From Martinezella tropici (GTDB lineage: Bacteria > Pseudomonadota > Alphaproteobacteria > Rhizobiales > Rhizobiaceae), in NCBI RefSeq assembly GCF_008370325.1, contig NZ_VNIP01000010.1, positions 186,001-250,000 on the forward strand: a stretch of 64,000 nt of DNA, in the 5' to 3' direction. Shown here piece after piece: positions 17,476 through 27,113 of the stretch (the first letter of the stretch is position 1; each line of letters opens with the position of its first letter). The position numbers and the translations under genes were made by a program. The notes below the pieces were generated by a model. It did no database searches. It had not been told where the DNA came from and saw only the letters and a program-made list of their open reading frames with translations.

Positions 17476-18282
17476 TCAGGCCGCCTGAGCGCCGAGCGGC
17501 TGTGGCATTTCCTCGACTGGCGAGCCGACCGGCTGCGTTTCGAGAATGCTCCGCCAAGTGATGAGTTCGAACGTGCCGTCCTCATGCTCGGCGATCGCCG
17601 TGCAGCTTTCCACCCAGTCGCCGGTATTGATATAGCGCACGCCGTCGAGATCCTCGATGACGGCATGGTGGATATGACCGCAGATGACCCCGTCGGCATC
17701 GTTGCGCTTGGCTTCCTCGGCGACGACACGCTGGAACTCGCCGATGAAGTTGACGGCATGCTTGACCTGCAGCTTCGCCCAGGCCGAGAACGACCAGTAT
17801 GGCATGTTCAGGCGGCGGCGCACCGCGGCAAGACCGACATTGATCAGAATGGCCATGTCATAGGCCCAGTCGCCGAGATAGGCGAGCAGGCGGGCATTGC
17901 GCACGACGACGTCGAATTCGTCGCCATGCAGGATGAGATACTTCTTGCCGTCGGCCGCTTCATGCATGGCGCGCTGCGCCACCTCGATACCGCCGAAATG
18001 CATGCCGGGGAAATCACGCAGAAATTCGTCGTGATTGCCGGGAATGTAGACGATCCGCGTGCCCTTGCGCGCCTTTCGCAGGAGCTTTTGCACGACGTCG
18101 TTACAATCCTGCGGCCAGTACCAGTTGCGCTTGAGGCGCCAGCCGTCGACGATGTCGCCGACCAGGAAGATGGTATCGGCCTCGTGGTGACGGAGAAAGT
18201 CGAGCAGGTAGTCCGCCTTGGCGGCCTTCGAGCCCAGGTGCACGTCAGAAATGAACAGTGTTCGGAATCGCCGGGTGTCCAT
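17476..18282 (-). CDS. UDP-2,3-diacylglucosamine diphosphatase-like metallophosphoesterase (LpxH family)
   Basis: A 268-residue calcineurin-like phosphoesterase. All metal-site motifs are visible: DVHLG near the N-terminus, GDIVDGW, GNHDEF, the HGDEFD histidine and GHIHH. The annotation as an LpxH-like lipid A enzyme follows from family resemblance; many alphaproteobacteria use LpxI for that step, so the true substrate may be another phosphodiester or phospholipid. The open frame extends to 18501, but homology begins at MDTRRFRTLFISDVHLG. A GTG four codons upstream is an alternative start. It follows the glycerophosphodiesterase gene on the same strand after 113 bases. Confidence 0.88.
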   Translation of the reverse strand: MDTRRFRTLFISDVHLGSKAAKADYLLDFLRHHEADTIFLVGDIVDGWRLKRNWYWPQDCNDVVQKLLRKARKGTRIVYIPGNHDEFLRDFPGMHFGGIEVAQRAMHEAADGKKYLILHGDEFDVVVRNARLLAYLGDWAYDMAILINVGLAAVRRRLNMPYWSFSAWAKLQVKHAVNFIGEFQRVVAEEAKRNDADGVICGHIHHAVIEDLDGVRYINTGDWVESCTAIAEHEDGTFELITWRSILETQPVGSPVEEMPQPLGAQAA

Positions 18283-18395
18283 GTTTTCATTCACGAACTT
18301 TAATGTCCGTGCCCTATCTACCTTAGCTATTCCAAAACCAGACTCGTGTTTCAGGAAGATGACAAACCCTGTGTCTGCCGCCTCTTTGGGCCGGA

Positions 18396-19151
18396 TCAGC
18401 CGCGTCTGGCCGCGATTGCGAGGTCCGGACGGTCGCTTGTAAAACTGGCGACACCGAGGCGAAACATGGCTCGCGCCGCCTCCTCCGTGTGCGCGGCCCA
18501 TCCATGCACTCTCACGCCGCCCTTGCGGAAGAACTCCATGATCTCCGCGTCCAACGCATCGGCGCGGACTGCGATCTCCCGCAGCCCGGCGCTGCGCAAA
18601 GCCGCCATGATCCCATTCCAGCCGAGTTGCGCGGCAGCCTGGGGCGAACAGAGCAAGATGAAGCCGAGCAGTTCTCCGACATTCAGGCCGCGTTCGTCGA
18701 GCGCGAGGCCGAAGGCCTCCAGGCGCGGTAAAGCGAAGCTCGTCACCATCGTGCGCGTCAGCATGCCCGTCGCCAGCAGCTCATCGACAATGCGGGGTTC
18801 CATGCCCTCATAGGGCGAGCCGTCCGCCTTGGTCTTGATCTCCAGCCGGAGGTCGACAGCGGACGGTCCAAAGATATCGATGGTTTCCATCAGCGTTGGA
18901 ATGGTTTCGCCGCCGCTTCCAATCACGATATGGCGCATCAGCTCCTCGTAGCTGAAATCGGCAATCGCACCCTTACCGTCTGTCATCCGGTCGATCAGCG
19001 CGTCGTGGTGAACGACGAGCTTGCCGTCCCTGGTCTGGTGGACGTCGAATTCGCCAAGATCGACGTCGAGCTTGGCGGTCTCCGAAAAGGCGAGCCTGGT
19101 GTTCTCGGGCCACAGATGGGCGCCACCGCGATGGGAAGCAATCAAAGTCAT
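18396..19151 (-). CDS. Glycerophosphodiester phosphodiesterase
   Basis: A 251-residue TIM-barrel enzyme that splits glycerophosphodiesters into glycerol 3-phosphate and an alcohol. The catalytic and metal signature is intact: HRGGAHLWPENT at the N-terminus, then EFDVHQTRDG and VVHHD. There is no signal peptide with the chosen start, so it should be cytoplasmic. The ATG at 19149-19151 begins exactly at the conserved part (MTLIASHRGG); the open frame to 19484 adds a sequence unlike the family. It may be co-transcribed with the LpxH-like gene, linking both to phospholipid turnover. Confidence 0.92.
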   Translation of the reverse strand: MTLIASHRGGAHLWPENTRLAFSETAKLDVDLGEFDVHQTRDGKLVVHHDALIDRMTDGKGAIADFSYEELMRHIVIGSGGETIPTLMETIDIFGPSAVDLRLEIKTKADGSPYEGMEPRIVDELLATGMLTRTMVTSFALPRLEAFGLALDERGLNVGELLGFILLCSPQAAAQLGWNGIMAALRSAGLREIAVRADALDAEIMEFFRKGGVRVHGWAAHTEEAARAMFRLGVASFTSDRPDLAIAARRG

Positions 19152-19373
19152 GAGGAAATCTCCGCGTGAGAACGTCATAGGTCGTCGCAGTGAACTCCTG
19201 ATGACGCGGCTGCCGTGGCGCGACCTGCGGCAATGCAAGCGCGAAGGGGCGCGGAACCGGCAATCCATGCTTTGCCACGACAAAAACGCGCGGGAGCAAC
19301 AATTGCATACTGTGAAGGCGAAGCGATTGATGTATGGAGGGGACTCTAGCGCAGGCAGGAATGGAGACGCGAG

Positions 19374-21686
19374 TTGGATACGAACGACACTTCGAAAGCA
19401 GCCAAGAACATGCCGAGCGGCAATTTCGACGATCAGGCGCTTTATTTCCATCGCTATCCCCGCCCCGGCAAACTTGAAATTCAAGCCACAAAGCCGCTGG
19501 GCAACCAGCGTGATCTGGCGCTTGCCTATTCTCCCGGCGTCGCCGCCCCCTGCATCGCCATCCGCGACAATCCCGAGATGGCCGCAGACTATACGTCCCG
19601 CGCCAATCTCGTGGCCGTGATCTCGAACGGCACCGCGGTGCTCGGTCTCGGCAATATCGGCCCGCTCGCGTCCAAGCCGGTCATGGAAGGCAAGGCCGTT
19701 CTCTTCAAGAAATTCGCCGGCATCGACGTCTTCGATATCGAAATTGCAGCCCCGACCGTCGATGAGATGGTCAACACGATTTCAGCGCTCGAGCCGACCT
19801 TCGGCGGCATCAATCTCGAAGACATCAAGGCGCCGGAATGCTTCGACGTCGAGCGCCGCCTGCGCGAGAAGATGGAAATTCCGGTCTTTCACGACGATCA
19901 GCACGGCACGGCCATCATCGTCGCCGCCGCCATCCTCAACGGGCTGGAGTTGGCCGGCAAGAAGATCGAAGAGGTCAAGATCGTCGCCTCAGGCGCGGGT
20001 GCCGCCGCCCTCGCCTGCCTCAACCTGCTGGTGATACTCGGCGCCAGGCGCGAGAACATTTGGGTCCACGATATCGAGGGCCTGGTCTACAAGGAGCGTA
20101 ACGTCCTGATGGACGAGTGGAAGTCGGTCTATGCACAGGATAGCGACAAGCGCGTGCTCGCCGAATCCATTCCCGGCGCCGATGTCTTCCTCGGCCTGTC
20201 CGCAGCCGGCGTGCTGAAGCCAGAGCTTCTCGAGCAGATGGCGGAAAAGCCGCTGATCATGGCGCTCGCCAACCCGACGCCGGAAATCATGCCGGATCTT
20301 GCCCGCGCTGCCCGCCCGGACGCGATGATCTGCACCGGCCGTTCGGATTTCCCGAACCAGGTCAATAATGTTCTCTGCTTCCCCTATATCTTCCGCGGCG
20401 CGCTCGATTGCGGCGCCAAGACGATCAACGAAGAGATGAAGATGGCCGCCGTGCGCGCCATCGCCGCTCTCGCCCGCGAAGAGCCTTCCGATGTCGCGGC
20501 GCGAGCCTATACCGGTGAAACGTTGGTCTTCGGGCCGAACTACCTGATCCCCTCGCCCTTCGATCCCCGCCTCATCCTGCGCATCGCGCCGGCTGTGGCG
20601 AAGGCCGCCGCCGACAGTGGCGTGGCACTGCGCCCGATCACCGATTTCGACGCCTATATGGACGAGCTCAACCGCTTCGTCTTCCGTTCAGGCTTCATCA
20701 TGAAGCCGATCTTCGCAGCCGCGAAGATCGCGGAACGCAAGCGCGTCGTCTTTTCCGAAGGCGAAGATGAGCGCGTGCTGCGCGCCGCCCAGGTCCTGCT
20801 CGAGGAAGGCACTGCCGTCCCGATCCTCATTGGCCGCCCGTCGGTCATCGAAACCCGCCTGAAGCGCTACGGCCTGAAGATCCGCCCGCATACCGATTTT
20901 GCCGTCATCAATCCGGAAGACGATCCGCGCTTCCGCGAATATGTCGATCTCTATTTCTCGCTCGTCGGCCGCGCAGGCGTCATCCCCGAGGCTGCGCGCA
21001 CGATCGTCCGCACCAACGCGACCGTGATCGGTGCGCTTGCCCTGAAGCGCGGCGAAGCCGACGCGCTGATCTGCGGCCTGGAAGGCCGTTATGAGCGCCA
21101 TCTGCGCATCGTCCGCCAGATCATCGGCAAGCGGCCGGACGTTCGGGATTTTTCGGCACTGAGCCTGCTCATCTCGCAGCGCGGCGCCACCTTCTACACC
21201 GATACCTACGTGACGTTTAATCCGACCGCCGAGGAAATCGCGGAATCGGCCGTCCTGGCAGCAGAAGAAATCAAGCGCTTCGGCATCGAGCCGCGTGCCG
21301 CTCTCGTTTCGCATTCCAACTTCGGCTCGCGGGAATCGGAAAGCGCCACCAAGATGCGCGATGCGCTGGCGCTGGTTCGCGCGGCCGCGCCGGAACTGGA
21401 AGTCGACGGCGAAATGCATGGCGACAGCGCCATCTCCGAAAGCCTGCGCCGCCATGTCATGCCGGACAGCGCGCTTTCCGGCGAAGCCAATCTGCTCGTC
21501 TTCCCGAACCTCGATGCCGCCAACATCACGCTCGGCGTGGTCAAGACCATGACAGACGGCCTGCATGTCGGCCCGATCCTGCTCGGCACCGCGCTTCCAG
21601 CCCACATTCTCTCGCCTTCGGTCACCTCCCGCGGCGTGGTCAACATGGCGGCTCTGGCCGTGGTCGAAGCATCCCAGCTCGTCTAG
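19374..21686 (+). CDS. tme: NADP-dependent malic enzyme with C-terminal phosphotransacetylase-like domain
   Basis: A 770-residue two-domain protein that decarboxylates malate to pyruvate, giving NADPH. The malic enzyme part (about 20-430) shows YSPGVAAPC, EDIKAPECF, the HDDQHGTA metal/substrate site and the nucleotide fold around VASGAGAAALACL. The C-terminal 330 residues are phosphate-acetyltransferase-like (EGEDERVLRAAQVLLEEG; LLVFPNLDAANI) and thought to be regulatory, not catalytic. The sequence follows the S. meliloti Tme pattern (HRYPRPGKLEIQ, KFAGIDVFDIEI) far better than Dme as I remember both. The start is a TTG at 19374 with GGAG a few bases before; an ATG at 19410 is the alternative. 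Confidence 0.93.
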   Translation: MDTNDTSKAAKNMPSGNFDDQALYFHRYPRPGKLEIQATKPLGNQRDLALAYSPGVAAPCIAIRDNPEMAADYTSRANLVAVISNGTAVLGLGNIGPLASKPVMEGKAVLFKKFAGIDVFDIEIAAPTVDEMVNTISALEPTFGGINLEDIKAPECFDVERRLREKMEIPVFHDDQHGTAIIVAAAILNGLELAGKKIEEVKIVASGAGAAALACLNLLVILGARRENIWVHDIEGLVYKERNVLMDEWKSVYAQDSDKRVLAESIPGADVFLGLSAAGVLKPELLEQMAEKPLIMALANPTPEIMPDLARAARPDAMICTGRSDFPNQVNNVLCFPYIFRGALDCGAKTINEEMKMAAVRAIAALAREEPSDVAARAYTGETLVFGPNYLIPSPFDPRLILRIAPAVAKAAADSGVALRPITDFDAYMDELNRFVFRSGFIMKPIFAAAKIAERKRVVFSEGEDERVLRAAQVLLEEGTAVPILIGRPSVIETRLKRYGLKIRPHTDFAVINPEDDPRFREYVDLYFSLVGRAGVIPEAARTIVRTNATVIGALALKRGEADALICGLEGRYERHLRIVRQIIGKRPDVRDFSALSLLISQRGATFYTDTYVTFNPTAEEIAESAVLAAEEIKRFGIEPRAALVSHSNFGSRESESATKMRDALALVRAAAPELEVDGEMHGDSAISESLRRHVMPDSALSGEANLLVFPNLDAANITLGVVKTMTDGLHVGPILLGTALPAHILSPSVTSRGVVNMAALAVVEASQLV

Positions 21687-21694
21687 GTAAAATT

Positions 21695-21722
21695 CTCGCA
21701 GCCGTCGTCGGATGGCTGCGAG
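21695..21722 (+). terminator. Hairpin after tme
   Basis: Perfect 9-bp arms CTCGCAGCC and GGCTGCGAG around a 10-base loop, 9 bases after the tme stop codon. The following bases hold only short T-runs, so termination may be incomplete. Confidence 0.55.
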
Positions 21723-21830
21723 CTGCAATTTCATGAAAATCCTCTCGAAATCCATGCGTTTTCATGGATACGTTGTTAAGCTACAGCGTGTAATCTTCAG
21801 CGACTTAAAACCGCTTTCGAGAGCAGAACC

Positions 21831-22583
21831 GTGAATCGCGGCACCCATCTAGTTTCCTTTGCCCTGCTGTCCCTGCTGACGGCCACACCGAGCCTCGCGC
21901 AGGCGAATTTCTGCGACGAATTGCGCGGCCGCTATATAGACATCGATGAGGTGACCGGCGCGAGCCAGGAAACACGCCAGCTCTCGCGCGCCATCGTGCA
22001 GCAGAACCTGATGATCCGCCGGACGATGAGCGATCTGCGCAGGCAGGGCTGCGTTGAGAATGATGACGCGCCGTTCGGCGGCGAAGACAATCAGGGCGCC
22101 TGCGACGACATGCGAATGTCCTTGGACCAGATGCGTGACGATCTCGCCACGCTGATGGATCAGCGCGAGGAAAGCGTTGGCCGCATCGACGCCGCCGCCA
22201 TGCAGCGCCGGCAATTGCTGGACGCGATGCAGCGGAACGGCTGCAGCCTGCCAGCTTCGGCAACGCCGGATATCGTCATCGATACCCACACGAAACTGGA
22301 TGCCTATGCGCCGGATCAGCAATCCCTGGCGCGGCCCGATAGCTCCATCACCGTCATCGAAACGCCGAGACTCCAGAAGAACTCCAGCCTGGAGCAGAAA
22401 CAGGCCCCGGCAGCAAAAGCGCCTGTCGTGACGCAAGCCGCGCCACAGCAGTTTCCGCCGGACCGGCCCTACGATCCGTCCGAAAAAAAGGTCCGCCAGG
22501 TCGGGCCGCAATTTCTCGCGACCGACCAGGGCAGCATAGACCTGAGGCATCCGAAAGCAGCCGGCCCCCAGCCGGCGCAATAA
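21831..22583 (+). CDS. Secreted protein of unknown function, coiled-coil and Cys-containing
   Basis: A 250-residue protein starting with GTG. A signal peptide (hydrophobic 8-20, likely cut after SLAQA at about 25) sends it to the periplasm. Residues 27-140 are helical and charged with four cysteines (FCDEL, RRQGCVEN, GACDDM, RNGCSL) that could form two disulfides. The last hundred residues are Pro/Gln/Ala-rich and probably disordered. It is somewhat like rhizobial DUF2865 proteins but I do not see that family's C-terminal signature, so I make no assignment. It converges with the ankyrin gene. Confidence 0.75.
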   Translation: MNRGTHLVSFALLSLLTATPSLAQANFCDELRGRYIDIDEVTGASQETRQLSRAIVQQNLMIRRTMSDLRRQGCVENDDAPFGGEDNQGACDDMRMSLDQMRDDLATLMDQREESVGRIDAAAMQRRQLLDAMQRNGCSLPASATPDIVIDTHTKLDAYAPDQQSLARPDSSITVIETPRLQKNSSLEQKQAPAAKAPVVTQAAPQQFPPDRPYDPSEKKVRQVGPQFLATDQGSIDLRHPKAAGPQPAQ

Positions 22584-22631
22584 GCAGCCGGGTGTTTCGA
22601 GTGGGCGCCCGACCGCTTCGTCTGTTGATTT

Positions 22632-24404
22632 TCAAGCACTTCCGCGCTGACGTAAAAGCGAAATGATAGTGTCGTCTCCTTCTTCCTCCGAGAGATCGCG
22701 ATAGGACCGTCCGGATGCATCCCTGACCGACCGATCCGCGCCGCGCTCCAGTAGGAGGCGCACGGCATCGGCGCGCCTATTGACGATGGCAAAGCCGAGA
22801 GGCGTCATCCAATCGCGGTCGAAAGGTTGGCCGTGAGGGTGGAAATCACCAAAGTGGAGATCTCTCAGTTCGGGGTGTTTGGCGAGATGTTCGGCCAGCT
22901 GATCGAGTTGCCCGAAGGCAGCAGCCGCGAAGATATCGAGCGGATAGGTCTTCAGAAACTCGACCATGTCCAGCTTGCCATTGTAGTCTGCCCAACCGAT
23001 TGGCGGCCCGTAAAAGTGGGGGTCGCGAATGGTGGTATCGGCTCCATGCGCGATCAGCAGTCTCGCCATTTCCATATGGCCATGCAGCGCCGCCTCATGC
23101 AGCGGTGTGCGGCTCGTCATCGCGTTGACGTCGAAGCCCAAAGCCAGCATGCGGCGCACGGCCTCCAAGTCGTTTTCCCCGGCAGCGTCGTGGAACATGG
23201 CCGGATGAGCCTTACGCATCGACGCCGCGATATCACCATCGCCCGCAAGTCTCTTTATGTGTTTAATGAATGACGCCATGTGCTTGCTGGCTACCGCCGG
23301 AGCGATCGCCTTTTTTCGAGGCTTCTGACGTATTTGGATATAGACCTGATCCTCGTCTTTCAGACGAACCGCTACAGCTCCCTGCTGAACGAGATACAAT
23401 GTGAGACCCTTGTCATTACCTAGGCGCGCCCATTCGTAGGGCGTTCTCCCATTGACAGGCTTGTGAACATCAGCACCATTTTCCACCAGCAGGCGCACCC
23501 GGTCGCCCATGCGATGCTCCAGCGCCCATGCGAGCTGATAATCGAAAACGGTCTGCGAGTTCGCAACAAACTTGCCGTCCTCGCGCACCAGCCAATTGTT
23601 GGTATCCGTCGCCGACAAGCCGTATTCCAGCAGCAGTTTCAGGCAGGTATTGTCCGGCTCGAACATGCGGTTGTAGAGCGCCTGGCTGTCATTGGCTTCG
23701 GCGCCAGCCTCAAGCAGCAGCCGCGCGAATGCCTCGCATTCCGGATGCGGCGGCTGGCGGACTTTTCCTGCCTCACCCTCGCCGAAGACGCCCGTCAACA
23801 CGGTGAACCGGTACTGTCCGCCATCGAGGAAAAAAGCGTTGACGTCAGCCCCGCGCCTGACAAGCTCCCGGGCCGCCGGCAAACTGGAATGACCCGGCAC
23901 GCGGGCAAAGGCTGCATACATCAGCGGCGTTAGATCATGCGGCCCACCCTTGCGGTCGAGAAGCTGCGGCTGCCGATCGAGCCAGCGACCTATGCCGTCG
24001 GCATCGCCGAGCGCGGCCGCGACATGGATGCTTTCTCCTGCAATCTCCGGATTGGATTCCAGGAGCTCCAGCGCCTCATCGAACCGTGCGGGATCGGCCG
24101 GAATATTGGCAAAATAGGAAACCGTTGCCAACGACAGGAAGCGGTTGGCGAGCTGATCAGGCGAAATGCGCTTTCGATCGCCGTTCTCCAGATGCGCCTT
24201 GAGTTTGGTCCAGCTCAAAAAGCCGAATTCGCGGGCAAGAACCATCTGAATGTCCTGGAGCCCGATACCAGAGATGTCGGCAAAATACGGTGCAACGCGG
24301 CCGAGTGCCGAAGCATCACCGGCTTGTACGGCTTTGAGGAAAGATTTGGCCTGCTTTTTCAGGGAATCGAGAGTGGCTGTGCTCGCCAAAGAGCGCGTGG
24401 TCAC
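22632..24404 (-). CDS. Ankyrin repeat protein
   Basis: A 590-residue cytoplasmic protein with no signal peptide. Ankyrin repeats are visible throughout, for example LTPLMYAAFARVPGHSSL, TPLHEAALHGHMEMARLLIAHGADT, and MTPLGFAIVNRRADAVRLLLERGAD near the C-terminus. The N-terminal 75 residues hold a separate motif: SLKKQAKSFLKAVQAGDASAL and then LAREFGFLSWTKLKAHLE, a short module I recall at the start of other bacterial ankyrin and glyoxalase-like proteins. Start is GTG at 24402-24404 with an excellent site (AAGGAGGT). Ankyrin repeats bind proteins; the partner is unknown. Confidence 0.9.
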   Translation of the reverse strand: MTTRSLASTATLDSLKKQAKSFLKAVQAGDASALGRVAPYFADISGIGLQDIQMVLAREFGFLSWTKLKAHLENGDRKRISPDQLANRFLSLATVSYFANIPADPARFDEALELLESNPEIAGESIHVAAALGDADGIGRWLDRQPQLLDRKGGPHDLTPLMYAAFARVPGHSSLPAARELVRRGADVNAFFLDGGQYRFTVLTGVFGEGEAGKVRQPPHPECEAFARLLLEAGAEANDSQALYNRMFEPDNTCLKLLLEYGLSATDTNNWLVREDGKFVANSQTVFDYQLAWALEHRMGDRVRLLVENGADVHKPVNGRTPYEWARLGNDKGLTLYLVQQGAVAVRLKDEDQVYIQIRQKPRKKAIAPAVASKHMASFIKHIKRLAGDGDIAASMRKAHPAMFHDAAGENDLEAVRRMLALGFDVNAMTSRTPLHEAALHGHMEMARLLIAHGADTTIRDPHFYGPPIGWADYNGKLDMVEFLKTYPLDIFAAAAFGQLDQLAEHLAKHPELRDLHFGDFHPHGQPFDRDWMTPLGFAIVNRRADAVRLLLERGADRSVRDASGRSYRDLSEEEGDDTIISLLRQRGSA

Positions 24405-24568
24405 GGTAGACCTCCTTCCATTTACGTCCGGTATCCGCGCCCACAGACTGAAAAGAGGTGTGGCAGTCTCATTCTACATGCATCAGGTGGGCTTTGCCCT
24501 TCCCGCGGATCGGATGCGCCCTGCGAACGCATCCAGATCTATAGCGCCGGTTGCAACCTGTCCAGAGC

Positions 24569-25396
24569 TCAGGCCGGCTCGTATCGCACATAGGCGAAGG
24601 AATCACCATCCGGTGACCAGTTCGGCACATTGATGGATCCCTGCCCGCCGAAGAGCTCGAACAGCGTCGTGAGATTGCCGCCATCCATGTCCATCAGCCG
24701 CATTCGCACATTGAGATCACGCGGGTGATCAAAGACATCGGGATCGTAGGAGATCAAGACGACCTTGTCGTTTTTCGGCGAAGGATGCGCAAACCAGTTG
24801 CCGTAATTGTCGTCGGTCAGTTGCTGCAGGCCGGTGCCGTCGGGATGGATGCGCCAGATCTGCATCAATCCGGTGCGGCTCGAATTAAAATAGATCCATT
24901 GCCCGTCGGCGGAGAAATCCGGCCCGTCATTGCGGCCTTCGCCATGCGTCAGGCGTGTCTCTTCGCCGCCGTCGATCGAGATCGTATAGATATCGAAAAC
25001 GTCGTTGCGGATGCCGCAATAGGAAAAACGCGTCCCGTCCGGCGACCAACCATGCCAGTAGGACGGCAGATTGGTCGTCACCTGCCTTGGCGTGCCGCCT
25101 TCGGCGGGCAGCACATATATGCAGGACTTGCCGTGCTCGGTTTTGTCTGAAATTGCGATCAGCGATCCGTCGGGCGAAATCCCATGATCGTTGTTGCACT
25201 GCGTCGCAAAGCCGGTATCGACGCGCGCAACGTCGCCGCTGCCATCCAGCGGCAATCGATAAAGCAATCCGTCGCCGTTCAGCAGCAGATAACGTCCGTC
25301 GGGCGAATAGTTCGGCGCTTCGACAAGCTCGTTCGTTTGCCAGATAACACGGTTTTCACCGGTACGGATGTTGTAGATCTCGACGGAGCTGCGCAA
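24569..25396 (-). CDS. TolB-like beta-propeller (PD40/WD40-like) protein, cytoplasmic
   Basis: A 275-residue protein made of PD40 beta-propeller blades, seen as repeated SPDGRYLLL, SPDGSLIAISD, SPDGTRFSYCG, SADGQWIYFNSSRTG and SPDGDSFAYVRYE. No signal peptide is present, unlike periplasmic TolB, so it probably acts in the cytoplasm; some members are annotated as oligogalacturonide lyase-like or as biopolymer transporter TolR without proof. The start is TTG at 25394-25396 with a strong GGGAGGG site. It follows nadE by 28 bases and may be co-transcribed. No catalytic residues are evident. Confidence 0.85.
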   Translation of the reverse strand: MRSSVEIYNIRTGENRVIWQTNELVEAPNYSPDGRYLLLNGDGLLYRLPLDGSGDVARVDTGFATQCNNDHGISPDGSLIAISDKTEHGKSCIYVLPAEGGTPRQVTTNLPSYWHGWSPDGTRFSYCGIRNDVFDIYTISIDGGEETRLTHGEGRNDGPDFSADGQWIYFNSSRTGLMQIWRIHPDGTGLQQLTDDNYGNWFAHPSPKNDKVVLISYDPDVFDHPRDLNVRMRLMDMDGGNLTTLFELFGGQGSINVPNWSPDGDSFAYVRYEPA

Positions 25397-25424
25397 TTCG
25401 TTCCCTCCCTATGCCGGCGTGCGA

Positions 25425-27104
25425 TCAGCGATCGCGGAACCGGTTGGTGATCGGATAGCGGCGGTCGCGACCGAAATTCTTCTTGGTGATCTTCACGCCC
25501 GGCGCCGACTGGCGGCGCTTGTATTCCGCGAGATAGAGCAAGTGTTCGACACGATGCACGGTCGCGACATCATGGCCGCGCGCCACGATCTCCTCGACCG
25601 ACATTTCCTTTTCCACCAAGCATTCAAGGATATCGTCAAGCGCTGGATAGGGCGGAAGCGAATCCTGGTCGGTCTGGTTCGGCCTCAATTCGGCGGAAGG
25701 CGCCTTGTCGATGATGTTATAAGGGATCACCTCGCCTGATGGGCCGAGCGCACCCGGCGGCACATGCAGGTTGCGCCAGCGCGACAGCGCATAGACCTGC
25801 ATCTTGTAGAGATCCTTGATCGGATTGAAGCCGCCGTTCATGTCGCCATAGAGTGTGGCATAGCCAACCGACATTTCCGACTTGTTGCCCGTCGTCACCA
25901 CCATCGAGCCGAACTTGTTGGAGATCGCCATCAGGATAGTGCCGCGGGCGCGGCTCTGCAGGTTTTCCTCGGTGATGCCGCTCTCGGTACCCTCGAAGAG
26001 ATCGGACAAAGCCGAGGTGAAGCCGGTGACGGGATCCTCGATCGGCACGATATCGTAGCGGCAGCCGAGCGCCTTTGCGCAATCGGCCGCATCCTTCAGC
26101 GAATCCTGCGACGTATAGCGATAGGGCAGCATGACGGTGCGCACGCGCTCCTCGCCCAGTGCATCGACAGCGATAGCAGCGCAGATCGCCGAGTCGATGC
26201 CGCCGGAGAGGCCGAGCACGACCGACTTGAAGCCGTTCTTGTTCACATAGTCGCGGAAACCCAGCAGGCAGGCGCGATAATCGGCTTCCTCGCCTTCCGG
26301 AATATGGGCCATCGGGCCTTCTGTGCAGTGCCAGCCATCGCCATTCTTCTTCCAGGTCGTCACCGCCAATGCGGTTTCGAACTGGCTCATCTGGAACGCC
26401 AGCGACTTGTCGGCGTTGAAGCCGAAGCTCGCGCCATCGAAAACGAGCTCGTCCTGCCCGCCGACCTGGGCGGCAAAGATGAGCGGCAAACCTGACTCGA
26501 TCACCTGGCGGAGTGCAACCTGATGACGGACATCGACCTTGCCGCGATAATAAGGCGAGCCGTTCGGAACCAGAAGGATTTCCGCCCCGCTTTCGGCCAG
26601 CGTTTCGCAGATGCCGAGATCGTTCCAGATCTCCTCGCAAATGGGGATGCCGATCCGAACCCCCCGGAAATTGACCGGCCCCGCGATAGTGCCTTCGTCG
26701 AAGACCCGCTTTTCGTCGAACTCGCCATAGTTTGGCAGATCGACCTTGTCCCTGACGAAGATAATCTTGCCGCCATCGAGCACAACGACGGAGTTGTAAC
26801 GGCCGATCGCGTCCTGGCGCGGAACGCCGACGACAACGCCGGGGCCGCCATCGGCGGTATCTGCAGCAAGGCTCTCGACCGCCTTCCAGCAGGCGCGGAT
26901 GAAGGCCGGCTTCAGCACCAGATCTTCCGGCGGATAGCCGGAAATGAACAATTCCGTCAGCAATAGCAGCTGCGCGCCTTCGCGTGCCGCCTCGGCGCGT
27001 GCCTCACGCGCCTTGGCGAGATTGCCGGAGACGTCACCGACCGTCGGATTGAGCTGCGCGACGGCGATGCGGATGGTGTGGGTGATCGGGCTTTGCTCTG
27101 TCAT
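25425..27104 (-). CDS. nadE: Glutamine-dependent NAD+ synthetase
   Basis: Makes NAD+ from deamido-NAD+, ATP and glutamine. Two domains are clear in the 559 residues. The N-terminal nitrilase-type glutaminase (about 10-270) has the Glu-Lys-Cys triad in TELFISGYPPEDL, VRDKVDLPNYGEF and GIPICEEIW. The C-terminal synthetase domain has the ATP pyrophosphatase loop GLSGGIDSAICAAIAV and the downstream TTGNKSEMSVGYATLYGDMNGGF segment. I chose the second ATG (27102-27104, MTEQSPITH) because it fits related proteins; the first, three codons upstream at 27113, is possible. Confidence 0.96.
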   Translation of the reverse strand: MTEQSPITHTIRIAVAQLNPTVGDVSGNLAKAREARAEAAREGAQLLLLTELFISGYPPEDLVLKPAFIRACWKAVESLAADTADGGPGVVVGVPRQDAIGRYNSVVVLDGGKIIFVRDKVDLPNYGEFDEKRVFDEGTIAGPVNFRGVRIGIPICEEIWNDLGICETLAESGAEILLVPNGSPYYRGKVDVRHQVALRQVIESGLPLIFAAQVGGQDELVFDGASFGFNADKSLAFQMSQFETALAVTTWKKNGDGWHCTEGPMAHIPEGEEADYRACLLGFRDYVNKNGFKSVVLGLSGGIDSAICAAIAVDALGEERVRTVMLPYRYTSQDSLKDAADCAKALGCRYDIVPIEDPVTGFTSALSDLFEGTESGITEENLQSRARGTILMAISNKFGSMVVTTGNKSEMSVGYATLYGDMNGGFNPIKDLYKMQVYALSRWRNLHVPPGALGPSGEVIPYNIIDKAPSAELRPNQTDQDSLPPYPALDDILECLVEKEMSVEEIVARGHDVATVHRVEHLLYLAEYKRRQSAPGVKITKKNFGRDRRYPITNRFRDR

Positions 27105-27113
27105 GCCATACAT

